Shown here: piece after piece, positions 1 to 7,200 of the stretch
Position numbering within the stretch: the first letter of the stretch is position 1
How the letters are laid out: every line of letters starts with the position of its first letter
Made by a program: the position numbers and the translations under genes
From: Comamonas sp. lk
Lineage (GTDB): Bacteria; Pseudomonadota; Gammaproteobacteria; Burkholderiales; Burkholderiaceae_C
DNA length: 7,400 nucleotides
Assembly: GCA_945898105.1 (NCBI GenBank)
Contig: CAMDHL010000100.1
Span: 1 to 7,400 of the forward strand
Direction of reading: 5' to 3'
The notes under the pieces: model-generated
The model's input: the letters and a program-made list of their open reading frames with translations, nothing else
What the model was told of the DNA's origin: nothing
The model's database searches: none

Positions 1-241
1 GGGCACTGCGGCTGATTTAATCAAGCTCAGTATGGTGCAAGTGCAACGCGCGCTCGATGCGGGCGGCTATGGCACCCGCATGATCATGCAGGTGCATGAT
101 GAATTGGTTTTCGAAGTGCCGCAGACCGAAGTGCAATGGCTGCTTACCGAAATTCCACGCCTCATGGCTGGGGTGGCGCAACTAAAAGTGCCACTATTGG
201 CCGAGGTGGGCGTGGGACCTAATTGGGACCAGGCGCATTAA
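1..241 (+). CDS. polA: DNA polymerase I, C-terminal end (partial)
   Basis: This is the 3' end of the gene for DNA polymerase I, the family A polymerase that fills gaps and removes RNA primers during replication and repair. The reading frame begins at base 2 and gives 79 residues before the TAA stop; the start lies outside the window. The fragment opens with GTAADLIKLSM, matching the conserved GTAAD helix of the palm domain. It then carries MIMQVHDELVFEV, which is polymerase motif C. The Asp-Glu of VHDE (fragment residues 33-34) correspond to the metal-binding catalytic Asp and neighbouring Glu of the E. coli enzyme. The ending NWDQAH is also the typical PolI C-terminus, so the gene ends normally and is not truncated on this side. 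Identification rests on recognised motifs and is close to certain. No clear T-tract terminator follows the stop. Confidence 0.97.
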   Translation, partial: GTAADLIKLSMVQVQRALDAGGYGTRMIMQVHDELVFEVPQTEVQWLLTEIPRLMAGVAQLKVPLLAEVGVGPNWDQAH

Positions 242-291
242 GCTTTGGTGAAAACACCGGCAGATGCTTTGCGCACCAAATCGCATTAGCG

Positions 292-340
292 TTAGGGCGA
301 TAAATGCATGGGCCAGTCTGTTGCACAATAGTCGCCCTAA
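292..340 (+). repeat. Perfect 9-bp inverted repeat with 31-base loop
   Basis: TTAGGGCGA at 292-300 is exactly complementary to TCGCCCTAA at 332-340. The pairing can be extended outward by AGCG (288-291) with CGCT (346-349) across a 5-base bulge (341-345). It lies about 50 bases after the polA stop and is not followed by a T tract, so it does not look like a standard terminator. It could be an RNA stem or a protein-binding palindrome. Confidence 0.5.
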
Positions 341-346
341 GGAAGC

Positions 347-366
347 GCTGGCCGGGTAAGGCCAGC
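347..366 (+). repeat. Compact GC-rich hairpin, possible weak polA terminator
   Basis: GCTGGCC (347-353) and GGCCAGC (360-366) form a perfect 7-bp stem around the 6-base loop GGGTAA. The only T-rich stretch downstream, a short TCTTTT, starts several bases after the stem, so termination would be inefficient if it happens at all. It is the most stable small hairpin in the gap after polA. Confidence 0.4.
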
Positions 367-484
367 CCAGGCCTCTTTTCAGGCTGCGCCCAGACCCTCC
401 ACCCCAAATCCACACCATCAAGATGCAGCACAGGCCAGATCAGAATGCCCCAACGGCGCAGCTTCCTTTTAGCGCTGCGGCGGA

Positions 485-508
485 GCCGACGGCTTTAAGC
501 TCGTCGGT
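485..508 (+). repeat. Hairpin in the ZIP gene leader
   Basis: GCCGACG (485-491) pairs with CGTCGGT (502-508), six Watson-Crick pairs plus a terminal G-T pair. The loop can close further by GCT (492-494) with AGC (498-500). A second stem, CGCAGC (457-462) with GCTGCG (474-479), sits immediately upstream, and a GCATA/TATGC pair (509-513 and 532-536) follows directly. Three consecutive stems about 70-150 bases before the transporter start suggest an RNA fold, but no known riboswitch is recognised. Confidence 0.4.
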
Positions 509-593
509 GCATACGAAGGGCGAGGGCCTGCTATGCGGTGAGCTACCGAACTGCTTTGAAGCCAAGGGCGTAGCCCCGCAAGGCCAAATACAA

Positions 594-598
594 AAGGA
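594..598 (+). promoter_or_regulatory. Ribosome binding site of the ZIP gene
   Basis: AAGGA sits 6 bases upstream of the GTG at 605. This is good Shine-Dalgarno spacing and supports the GTG as the true start. Confidence 0.75.
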
Positions 599-604
599 CT
601 TGGT

Positions 605-1429
605 GTGATTGTTTTTGCGATTTTGGTCGGAACGCTATGCGCAGGCATAGGCAGCGTGTGGGTCGCGGCGGCGCTCAGCTTTGGTTTACTGGCACGCTAT
701 ACCCAGCACATGCTCAGTATGGCGGCGGGTGCTTTGCTGGCCACGGCGTTTATGCATTTGCTGCCCGAAGCCTTTGAAAGCCAGGTAGGCGCACATGATT
801 TATTCATGACATTGCTGATAGGTCTGGTGTTTTTCTTTCTGCTGGATAAAGCAGAACTCTGGCATCACGGACACGAACACGGTGCGCACGCCCATAGCCA
901 CGCTTCCCATGGACATACCCAAGTGACCGGTCACGGCCACGAACATGCGACGCAACAGGATTCGGGTCAAAGCCATACGGGCGGCAGCTGGGCGGTGCTG
1001 GCCGGCGACAGCGTGCATTGTTTTGGCGATGGCGTGTTAATTGCCTCGGCCTTTATGGCCGATTTGCGCTTGGGAATGATCGCCTCGGTTGCAGTGTTGG
1101 CTCACGAAGTGCCCCACCACATGGGCGATTTGGTGGTTTTACGCGCAGGCGCCACAGACCGTCAGGCCGCCCTTGTTAAGGTGTCGATTGCAGGTTCGGT
1201 CACCGCGCTGGGTGGTTTATTGGGTTACTGGTTGGTGGCGCAGTTGCAGGACTATTTGCCTTTCTTCCTTGTCGTCGCGTACAGCAGCTTTATCTATGTG
1301 GCCCTGGCTGATTTGATTCCTCAATTGCAAAAACGACTGAGCGGCTGGCAAACCGCTACGCAGATCACCTGGCTGCTGGCCGGTATTGGGCTAGTGACGG
1401 CAGTTAGCGGCATGGCGCACGCGCATTGA
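605..1429 (+). CDS. ZIP-family divalent metal transporter
   Basis: This 274-residue inner membrane protein belongs to the ZIP (SLC39-like) family, which moves zinc and related divalent metals into the cytoplasm. It starts with GTG behind a well-placed AAGGA. Hydrophobic segments fit eight helices, roughly residues 2-29, 36-56, 66-81, 131-151, 156-181, 191-213, 217-238 and 252-270. The first part carries the family-like AAGALLATAFMHLLPEA (40-56). Between helices 3 and 4 lies a cytoplasmic loop with 13 histidines between residues 87 and 124, mostly HGH, HEH and HAH clusters, the usual place for metal sensing or binding in ZIPs. Helix 4 has GDSVHCFGDG (134-143) and helix 5 has HEVPHHMGD (167-175). 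These align with the family motifs HNxxD and HExPHE, but Asn is replaced by Cys139 and the last Glu by His172. YVALADLIPQL (231-241) is typical of the last third. The protein ends in AHAH. Family assignment is firm; the metal (zinc, iron, manganese or other) cannot be told. Confidence 0.93.
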   Translation: MIVFAILVGTLCAGIGSVWVAAALSFGLLARYTQHMLSMAAGALLATAFMHLLPEAFESQVGAHDLFMTLLIGLVFFFLLDKAELWHHGHEHGAHAHSHASHGHTQVTGHGHEHATQQDSGQSHTGGSWAVLAGDSVHCFGDGVLIASAFMADLRLGMIASVAVLAHEVPHHMGDLVVLRAGATDRQAALVKVSIAGSVTALGGLLGYWLVAQLQDYLPFFLVVAYSSFIYVALADLIPQLQKRLSGWQTATQITWLLAGIGLVTAVSGMAHAH

Positions 1430-1519
1430 GGTCAAAGCGCACTGCGCAAGCACCTTGTGGGACCGCCGCCCGAATGCCCTTGATCGCAAAAGCGCTTGCC
1501 GGCATGGGGGAAAATAAAT

Positions 1520-1557
1520 GCTTTTTGGGGGCGCCTAGCCCCATAAAGGCTTTTTTT
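1520..1557 (+). terminator. Strong intrinsic terminator after the ZIP gene
   Basis: Bases 1520-1532 pair with 1538-1550 around the 5-base loop GCCTA. The stem has eleven pairs (one of them G-T) interrupted by a two-base mismatch, with GGGGC/GCCCC next to the loop. Seven T residues (1551-1557) follow directly. This is a classical Rho-independent terminator, about 90 bases after the ZIP stop codon. It separates the ZIP transcript from the efflux operon, which begins only about 26 bases further on. Confidence 0.82.
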
Positions 1558-1583
1558 AGCCCTTGCGATCCGTTTTTTATTTA

Positions 1584-3053
1584 ATGACCATGCATTTCAC
1601 GCGCCATGTACGCCGCTTGCCTTTGGGGCTTGCCAGCTTTTTCAGCGTACTGCTTTTAGCGGCCTGCGCCTTGCCTCAGCAACCAGTGGCTAAGGTGGCC
1701 ACTCCGGTGGCGCAATGGCAAGCGCCCATGCCTTACGAGGGGCAAATTCGCGCGCTGCGCGACTGGTGGCAAGCGCAGGAAGATCCGGCTTTGTTGCGTT
1801 TGCAGGACGCAGCACAGCAGGCCAGCCCGAATTTGCAGCAGGCTTTGGCCCTCATTTCACAGGCACGCGCTAGCAGTAGTTCCGCACGTGCCACCATGCT
1901 GCCCCAAGTCAATGCTGGGGTGGCGGCAAGTCGCGGCGAGAACCAAGCTGATATTGGGGTCGTTAGCACCATCGGAGCTTCGATACAGGCCAGCTGGGAG
2001 ATTGATCTGGTTGGAGCCAACAAAGTATTGCGCGATGGCGCTCAGGCGCAATTGCAGGCCAGCCAGGCCCAATGGCATGAGGCTCGGGTTTCACTGGCGG
2101 CAGAGGTTGCACATGCCTACTACGGTGCGCGTGCGTGCCAGGCCTTGGCCGACAACGACCGGCGCATCAGTATTTCATTTGAAGAAAGTTTGCGTTTCTC
2201 AGGCCAATTGCTGTCAGCCGGTATGGTGCCTGCCTCGCAAGTTTCTTTGGCGCGGGCAGCCCTTGCCGATGCGCGAACCCGGCTTGCGCAGCAAACGTCC
2301 CAATGCGAGATGGGTGTCAAAGCCTTGGTCGCCTTAACGGCATTGCCCGAGTCGCAAGTGCGCAGCCTGATTGCGCCTTCGGAACTCCGTATGCAAGAGA
2401 CCGCTGGGTTTGCCGTCACCAGCATCCCCGCTCAAACCTTGGCACAGCGCCCCGATGTATTTGCGGCTGAACGCGAGGTCTACAAAGCCTCGGCGCAGGT
2501 GGCTGGCGCGCAGGCACAGCAATGGCCGCGTTTGACTTTGGGCGGCTCGGTGGGCCCCACGCAAATCAGCATGGCCGGCGCGGACAAATACCTGACCAGC
2601 TGGTCTTTGGGGCCGCTGTCGCTGTCGGTGCCGGTGTTTGATGCCGGCCAGCGTTTGGCCAATATCGATGCGGCTAAGTCTAATTTTGATAGCAAGGTGG
2701 CGATGTACCAGGCCAGCGTGCGCAATGCGGTACGTGAAGTGGAAGAGGCATTGCTGCAATTGCAGCTGAACGATGCGCGTAGCGAACAGGCACAGCGTAG
2801 CCTGGCCAGCATGGAACAGGTCTTTAAATCTGCACAAACGCGTATGCGCCAAGGCATGCTTAGCGGCCTTGAACTTGAGGAGTCGCGCCGCGGTTGGTAT
2901 GCCGCCCAGTCGTTTGTGGTGGCCTTGCAATGGGAGCGTCGCCGCGCTTGGGTCGCTCTGTACCGCGCTGCCGGTGGCGGCTGGGATAGCGCGCAAACCG
3001 AGCAGGGTCCTGCTTCGGTGTTGGTGCCCGAGAGCGATCCAAAACTGAATTGA
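1584..3053 (+). CDS. RND efflux system outer membrane lipoprotein (NodT/OprM family)
   Basis: This is the outer membrane channel of a tripartite RND pump, TolC/OprM-like and anchored by a lipid. From ATG 1584 it has 489 residues, normal for the family. The N-terminus has a basic stretch (RHVRR), a hydrophobic core and the lipobox LLAAC, with the lipidated Cys at residue 28. Family marks in order are a helical repeat region rich in Gln and Ala, SWEIDL (137-142), RPDVFAAERE (289-298), PVFDAGQR (350-357) and a C-terminal YRAAGGGW (460-467). The two OEP repeats account for most of the chain, forming a trimeric beta-barrel and periplasmic alpha-helical tunnel. No start has a good ribosome binding site. 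In-frame options are TTG 1563, ATG 1584 and ATG 1590; I prefer 1584 because it is ATG and leaves a normal signal peptide. The adaptor gene follows after 19 bases. The substrate is set by the pump, not by this protein. Confidence 0.93.
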   Translation: MTMHFTRHVRRLPLGLASFFSVLLLAACALPQQPVAKVATPVAQWQAPMPYEGQIRALRDWWQAQEDPALLRLQDAAQQASPNLQQALALISQARASSSSARATMLPQVNAGVAASRGENQADIGVVSTIGASIQASWEIDLVGANKVLRDGAQAQLQASQAQWHEARVSLAAEVAHAYYGARACQALADNDRRISISFEESLRFSGQLLSAGMVPASQVSLARAALADARTRLAQQTSQCEMGVKALVALTALPESQVRSLIAPSELRMQETAGFAVTSIPAQTLAQRPDVFAAEREVYKASAQVAGAQAQQWPRLTLGGSVGPTQISMAGADKYLTSWSLGPLSLSVPVFDAGQRLANIDAAKSNFDSKVAMYQASVRNAVREVEEALLQLQLNDARSEQAQRSLASMEQVFKSAQTRMRQGMLSGLELEESRRGWYAAQSFVVALQWERRRAWVALYRAAGGGWDSAQTEQGPASVLVPESDPKLN

Positions 3054-3057
3054 AATC

Positions 3058-3071
3058 GAAAGAACTGAAGG
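3058..3071 (+). promoter_or_regulatory. Two purine-rich ribosome binding candidates for the adaptor gene
   Basis: GAAAGA (3058-3063) lies 9 bases before ATG 3073. GAAGG (3067-3071), the better Shine-Dalgarno match, is only 1 base from that ATG but 7 bases from an in-frame GTG at 3079. The spacing therefore leaves open a start two codons later than the ATG. Confidence 0.5.
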
Positions 3072-3072
3072 T

Positions 3073-4263
3073 ATGACAGTGTTTAATTTGAATCGCGAAA
3101 GGGCCGCCGTTGGAAGATCTGGCCATTGGCTCACCAGTGCCCTGGCAGCTTGTTTATTTCTTTCTTCCACCGTCGCCGCGCTTGCGGCCGAACCAGCTAC
3201 ACCTGGCAAACCGGTGCTTACGGTCACGTCCACACGCGTGCAGAAATCCACCTTGCCACTAACACTACAGGCCAATGGCAATGTGGCCGCGTGGCAGGAG
3301 GCCAGTGTTTCTGCAGAAGTCGGGGGCATGCGCATTTCTGACTTGCTGGTCAATGTGGGTGATGTAGTGAAAGCCGGCCAGCTAATGGCGCAGCTATCCA
3401 CCGACAGCGTGCGGGCCGATGTGGCGCTGGCGCGCGCGCAATACGCGGAGGCACAGGCCGCGGCGCTGGAGGCCGCCATGAATGCAGATCGCGCTCGGGC
3501 ATTGCAAAACGATTCGGCTCTAAGTGGGCAGCAGATCAGCCAAATGCTCAATGCCGAACAAATGGCCAAGGCGCGACTGGAGGCAGCCAAGGCCGCCGTG
3601 GACAGCCAATTGCTGCGCCTGAAACACACCCAAATTCTGGCACCCGATAGCGGCACCATCATTGCGCGCAATGCGGCACTGGGCGCGGTGGTAGCGCCGG
3701 GCAGCGAGCTTTTTCGCCTGGTCCGGAAAAGCCGACTGGAATGGCGCGCCGAGGTAACTGCGTCTGAGTTTTCGCGCATCTTGCCCGGCGCTGCTGCGCG
3801 TGTAACGTCCCCTGGTGGTGGTCAGTGGCAGGGCCGGGTACGGTTACTGGCCCCGACCATGGATGCACAAAGCCGGGTTGGATTGGTATATGTGGATTTG
3901 CTTGGCCCTGCGGATAAAAGTGCGATTGCGCTGAAGCCCGGGATGTATTTGCCAGGGGAATTTGTGTTGGGGCAAACGCCGGCATTGACGGTAGCGCAAC
4001 AAGCGGTGGTGGTACGTGATGGTTTTAGTTATTGCTTTCGCTTGCAGCCCGATGGTCGGGTAACACAAACCCGTATCAACACCGGCAGGCGTGCCAGCAG
4101 TGCGTCGGGGCCGGTTATTGAGGTGCTCGATGGTTTGGAAGCGGATGCCCAGGTAGTCGCTTCAGGTGCTGGCTTTTTGCGCGATGGAGATACCGTGAAG
4201 GTGGCGCCTGCATCCGCTAATGCGGCCGCCGCCTCCAAGCCCGCGGCTAGCGCTGCACAATAA
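3073..4263 (+). CDS. RND efflux periplasmic adaptor (membrane fusion protein, HlyD/AcrA type)
   Basis: The 396-residue product links the inner membrane permease to the outer membrane channel. Residues 1-39 look like a signal peptide, with a hydrophobic core ending in AALAA and cleavage near residue 39. An LAAC (24-27) resembles a lipobox but precedes the hydrophobic core, so I do not call a lipoprotein. The first lipoyl half follows (about 66-109, with NVGDVVKAGQLMAQL). Next comes an Ala-rich coiled-coil hairpin (about 110-187), then the second lipoyl half (about 188-216, APDSGTIIARN and LGAVVAPGSELFRL). A beta-barrel (about 220-300) and membrane-proximal domain (about 300-375) complete the fold. 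GMYLPGEFVLG (310-320) fits the adaptor beta-barrel/proximal junction. The tail from about 378 is low-complexity Ala, Ser and Lys. It lies 19 bases after the channel gene and 9 bases before the permease gene. The start may be GTG 3079 instead of ATG 3073, changing the protein by only two residues. Confidence 0.93.
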   Translation: MTVFNLNRERAAVGRSGHWLTSALAACLFLSSTVAALAAEPATPGKPVLTVTSTRVQKSTLPLTLQANGNVAAWQEASVSAEVGGMRISDLLVNVGDVVKAGQLMAQLSTDSVRADVALARAQYAEAQAAALEAAMNADRARALQNDSALSGQQISQMLNAEQMAKARLEAAKAAVDSQLLRLKHTQILAPDSGTIIARNAALGAVVAPGSELFRLVRKSRLEWRAEVTASEFSRILPGAAARVTSPGGGQWQGRVRLLAPTMDAQSRVGLVYVDLLGPADKSAIALKPGMYLPGEFVLGQTPALTVAQQAVVVRDGFSYCFRLQPDGRVTQTRINTGRRASSASGPVIEVLDGLEADAQVVASGAGFLRDGDTVKVAPASANAAAASKPAASAAQ

Positions 4264-4267
4264 GGGG
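4262..4267 (+). promoter_or_regulatory. Ribosome binding site of the RND permease gene
   Basis: AAGGGG overlaps the TAA stop of the adaptor gene and lies 5 bases before GTG 4273. This fixes the GTG start and indicates coupled translation within the operon. Confidence 0.75.
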
Positions 4268-4272
4268 CGCCT

Positions 4273-7200
4273 GTGAACTTTTCGGCGTACTCCATTAGGA
4301 ATCCAATCCCGGCGATCATGCTTTTCGCCTTGCTCACGCTGGCAGGCTTGCTAGCGTTTCGGGGCAGCGTGGTGCAGGATTTTCCGGATATTGAATTGCC
4401 CATCGTCACGGTGGAAGCGGGTTTGCCCGGCGCGGCCCCAGCGCAAATGGAAACTGAGGTGGCGCGCAAGATTGAAGACGCAGTCGCTACCCTGGCCAGT
4501 GTAAAAAACGTTTACACCACGGTGCTGGACGGCAGCGCGGTGGTGACGGTGGAGTTCGTGCTCGAGAAGCCGATCAACGAAGCCGTCAATGAAGTACGTG
4601 ATGCAGTCGCCAGTGTGCGTGCCGATTTACCTTCCGAATTGCGTGATCCATCCGTTACCAAGGCCTCCACCGCTGGGCGTGTGGTGCGTACTTATACGGT
4701 GCAGGCCTCGGGCAAGGCGGGCATGCAAGTGCGCGACGATGAAGCCATCAGCTGGTTTGTAGATAACACAGTCAACAAGCGACTGCGTGGCGTGCCCGGC
4801 GTGGGCGCTGTGAAGCGCTTGGGCGGGGTCTATCGCGAGGTACGCGTGGAGCTGGATACCGCGCGTATGGCGGCGCTCGGTGTGTCGGCTTTGGATGTGT
4901 CACGTCGCCTCAAAATCGTGCAAGTCGAGGCGCCTGGCGGTCGTGGTGATGTGAGTGGTGCCGAGCAATCGGTGCGCACCATTGCCACGGTGCAAAGCGC
5001 CCAAGAATTGGCCCAGCTGGACTTGCCTTTGCCGGACGGACGCCATGTGCGCCTAGAGCAAATCGCCAAGGTACTGGATACGGTGAGCGAAGCCCGCGCG
5101 ATTGCTACCCAGGACGGCGCCAAAGTCGTGGCCTTTGAAATATTCCGAAGCAAAGGTGCCAGCGAAGTGGCAGTGGCCGAAGGCGCACGCCTGGTGGTGG
5201 CCACGTTACAAGAAGAAAACCCGGACTTGCGTATCGAGGCGATTATTGACAACGCAGAGCCGGTACAAGAAAACTTCAAAGGTTCTATGGAGCTGCTCTA
5301 TGACGGCGCGCTCTTGGCGATCCTAGTGGTATGGCTGTTTCTACGCGATTGGCGCGCCACCTTTGTGGTGTCCACCGCCTTGCCGTTGTCGGTGATTCCG
5401 ACCTTCCTGGGTATGAAGTATTTCGGCTATACGCTTAACACCGTCACGCTTTTATCGCTAGCTTTGGTAGTAGGTGTGCTGGTCGATGACGCGATCGTAG
5501 AGATTGAAAATATCGCCCGACATTTGCGGATGGGAAAGTCGCCGTTTCAGGCGGCGATGGAGGCGGCTGACGAAATCGGCATGGCCGTGATCGCTACTAC
5601 GTTTGCGTTGGTAGCGGTGTTTTTGCCAACGGCATTTATGGGTGGTGTGCCGGGGCTATTTTTCAAGCAATTCGGCTGGACTGCGGTGCTGGCGATTTTG
5701 GCCTCGCTCATGGTGGCGCGCCTGCTCACGCCCATGATGGCCGCTTATATCTTGCGGCCCGCGCGAATGGCCGATGGTGCACCGGTGTTGGTGGAGCCGC
5801 CAGACGGTCCCATCATGCTCGCTTACTTGCGCGTGATGCAATGGTGCTTGCGCCATCGCCTAGTCACTGCCATCGGAGCTGGTTTGTTTTTTGTCGGCTC
5901 AGTGTCTTTGGTGGGCTTGCTGCCGACAACCTTTATTCCACCCGGCGATAGGGGGCAGACGCAGGTCACCATAGAGTTAGCTCCTGGCAGCACGCTAGCC
6001 GAGACCCAAAAAATTGCAGAGCAAGCGCGCAAAGAGATTGCTGGCATAGAGCACGTCGTCAGCATTTTTAGTTCGATTGGCGGCGGCTCTAGCGGTGATG
6101 CCTTTGCACCCGGCGCGGCAGCCGAAGCCCGTCGCGCGGTGCTTACGATTAGCGCTGTACACCGCAACGAGCGCAAAGAAAGCATGCAGGACATTGACGC
6201 CCAAATCCGGACTCGCATGGCCGAAATTCCGGGCGCTCGGTTTAACGTGGGGTCGCCCGAGACCGGCGGTAAGCTGCAATTGGTACTTAAAAGTGAAGAC
6301 CCTGCGGCGCTGATGCAAGCGGCCCAGTTGGTGGAGCGGGACCTGCGCAGCCTTAAGGGCATTGGCAATATCAATTCCAGCGCCTCGCTGGTGCGTCCTG
6401 AAATCATTGTGCGCCCCGATAACGCGCGCGCCGCTGATTTAGGTGTCACTGCGGCCAGTATTGGCGAGACGGTGCGTGTGGCTACTGCCGGTGACTACGA
6501 CACGGCACTTTCCAAGCTAAACCTGGCGCAGCGCCAGGTGCCCATTCGTGTGAAGCTGCCCGACGCAGTGCGCGCCGACTTGGCGTCAATCGGCCGCTTA
6601 ACCGTTCCGGGTAAAAACGGCCCCGTGATGTTGGCGCAAGTGGCTGACATTCGCATGGACAGCGGGCCGGCGCAGATTAGTCGCCTCAACCGCAACCGCA
6701 ACGTGATCCTGGAAGTGGAGTTGGGTAAGCGCACTTTGGGGGAGGTCAATACGGAAGCGCGGGCCTTACCCAGCCTGGCCAATTTGCCGCCCGGTGTGGC
6801 GATTGCCGAGCTAGGCGATGCCCAGGAAATGCAAGCCTTGTTTGCCAGCTTTGGTATTGCCATGCTGATCGGTGTGCTGTGTATTTACGGCGTGCTGGTG
6901 CTTTTGTTTAAAGACTTTTTACAGCCGGTCACGATTTTGGCGGCACTGCCTTTGAGCATTGGCGGCGCATTTGTGTTGCTGCTGATTACCGGTCGCGCTC
7001 TGTCGATGCCCACCATGATCGGGCTCATCATGCTGATGGGTATCGTCACTAAAAACTCTATTTTGTTGGTGGACTACGCGGTGCTGGCACGCCAGGCAGG
7101 CATGGAGCGTTTTGAAGCGCTGGTCGATGCCTGCCGCAAACGCAGCCGCCCGATTGTGATGACCACCATCGCCATGGGTACCGGCATGCTGCCTCTTGCG

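Larger units (their letters stand above)
242..604 (+). other. Gene-poor leader between polA and the ZIP gene, rich in inverted repeats
   Basis: This 363-base stretch has no protein I can assign. Short open frames exist but resemble no family. What it does hold is a run of perfect inverted repeats on the + strand: 292-300 with 332-340 (9 bp), 347-353 with 360-366 (7 bp), 457-462 with 474-479 (6 bp), 485-491 with 502-508 (7 pairs including one G-T), 509-513 with 532-536 (5 bp) and 536-539 with 545-548 (4 bp). GC-rich DNA yields some of these by chance. I see no convincing sigma70 promoter. It may be a long structured 5' untranslated region of the downstream metal transporter gene, or simply polA trailer plus promoter region. 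That it folds as RNA is an inference. Confidence 0.45.

Noticed and set aside
194..431. Short - strand open frames in the polA-ZIP gap
   Set aside because: They overlap each other and the polA end, have weak start contexts and no recognisable similarity.
440..540. Manganese (yybP-ykoY) riboswitch upstream of the ZIP gene
   Set aside because: Only a loose resemblance at CGTCGGTGCATACG and GCGAGGGCC. The conserved GGGGAGTAGC element is missing, the nearest stretch (GGCGCAGC) lacks its key bases, and I could not run a covariance search.
3144..3155. Lipobox-like LAAC in the adaptor, suggesting a lipoprotein
   Set aside because: The Cys precedes the hydrophobic core rather than following it; the later AALAA site fits an ordinary signal peptide better.
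2334..3779. A 481-codon open frame on the - strand, antisense to the channel and adaptor genes
   Set aside because: It crosses two clearly real + strand genes and their junction. Its product is Ala/Ser/Arg-rich, resembles no family, and fits the chance long antisense frames seen in GC-rich coding DNA.
5823..6449. A 208-codon open frame on the - strand inside the RND permease gene
   Set aside because: It lies wholly within a well-supported permease coding region and has low-complexity composition typical of an antisense shadow.
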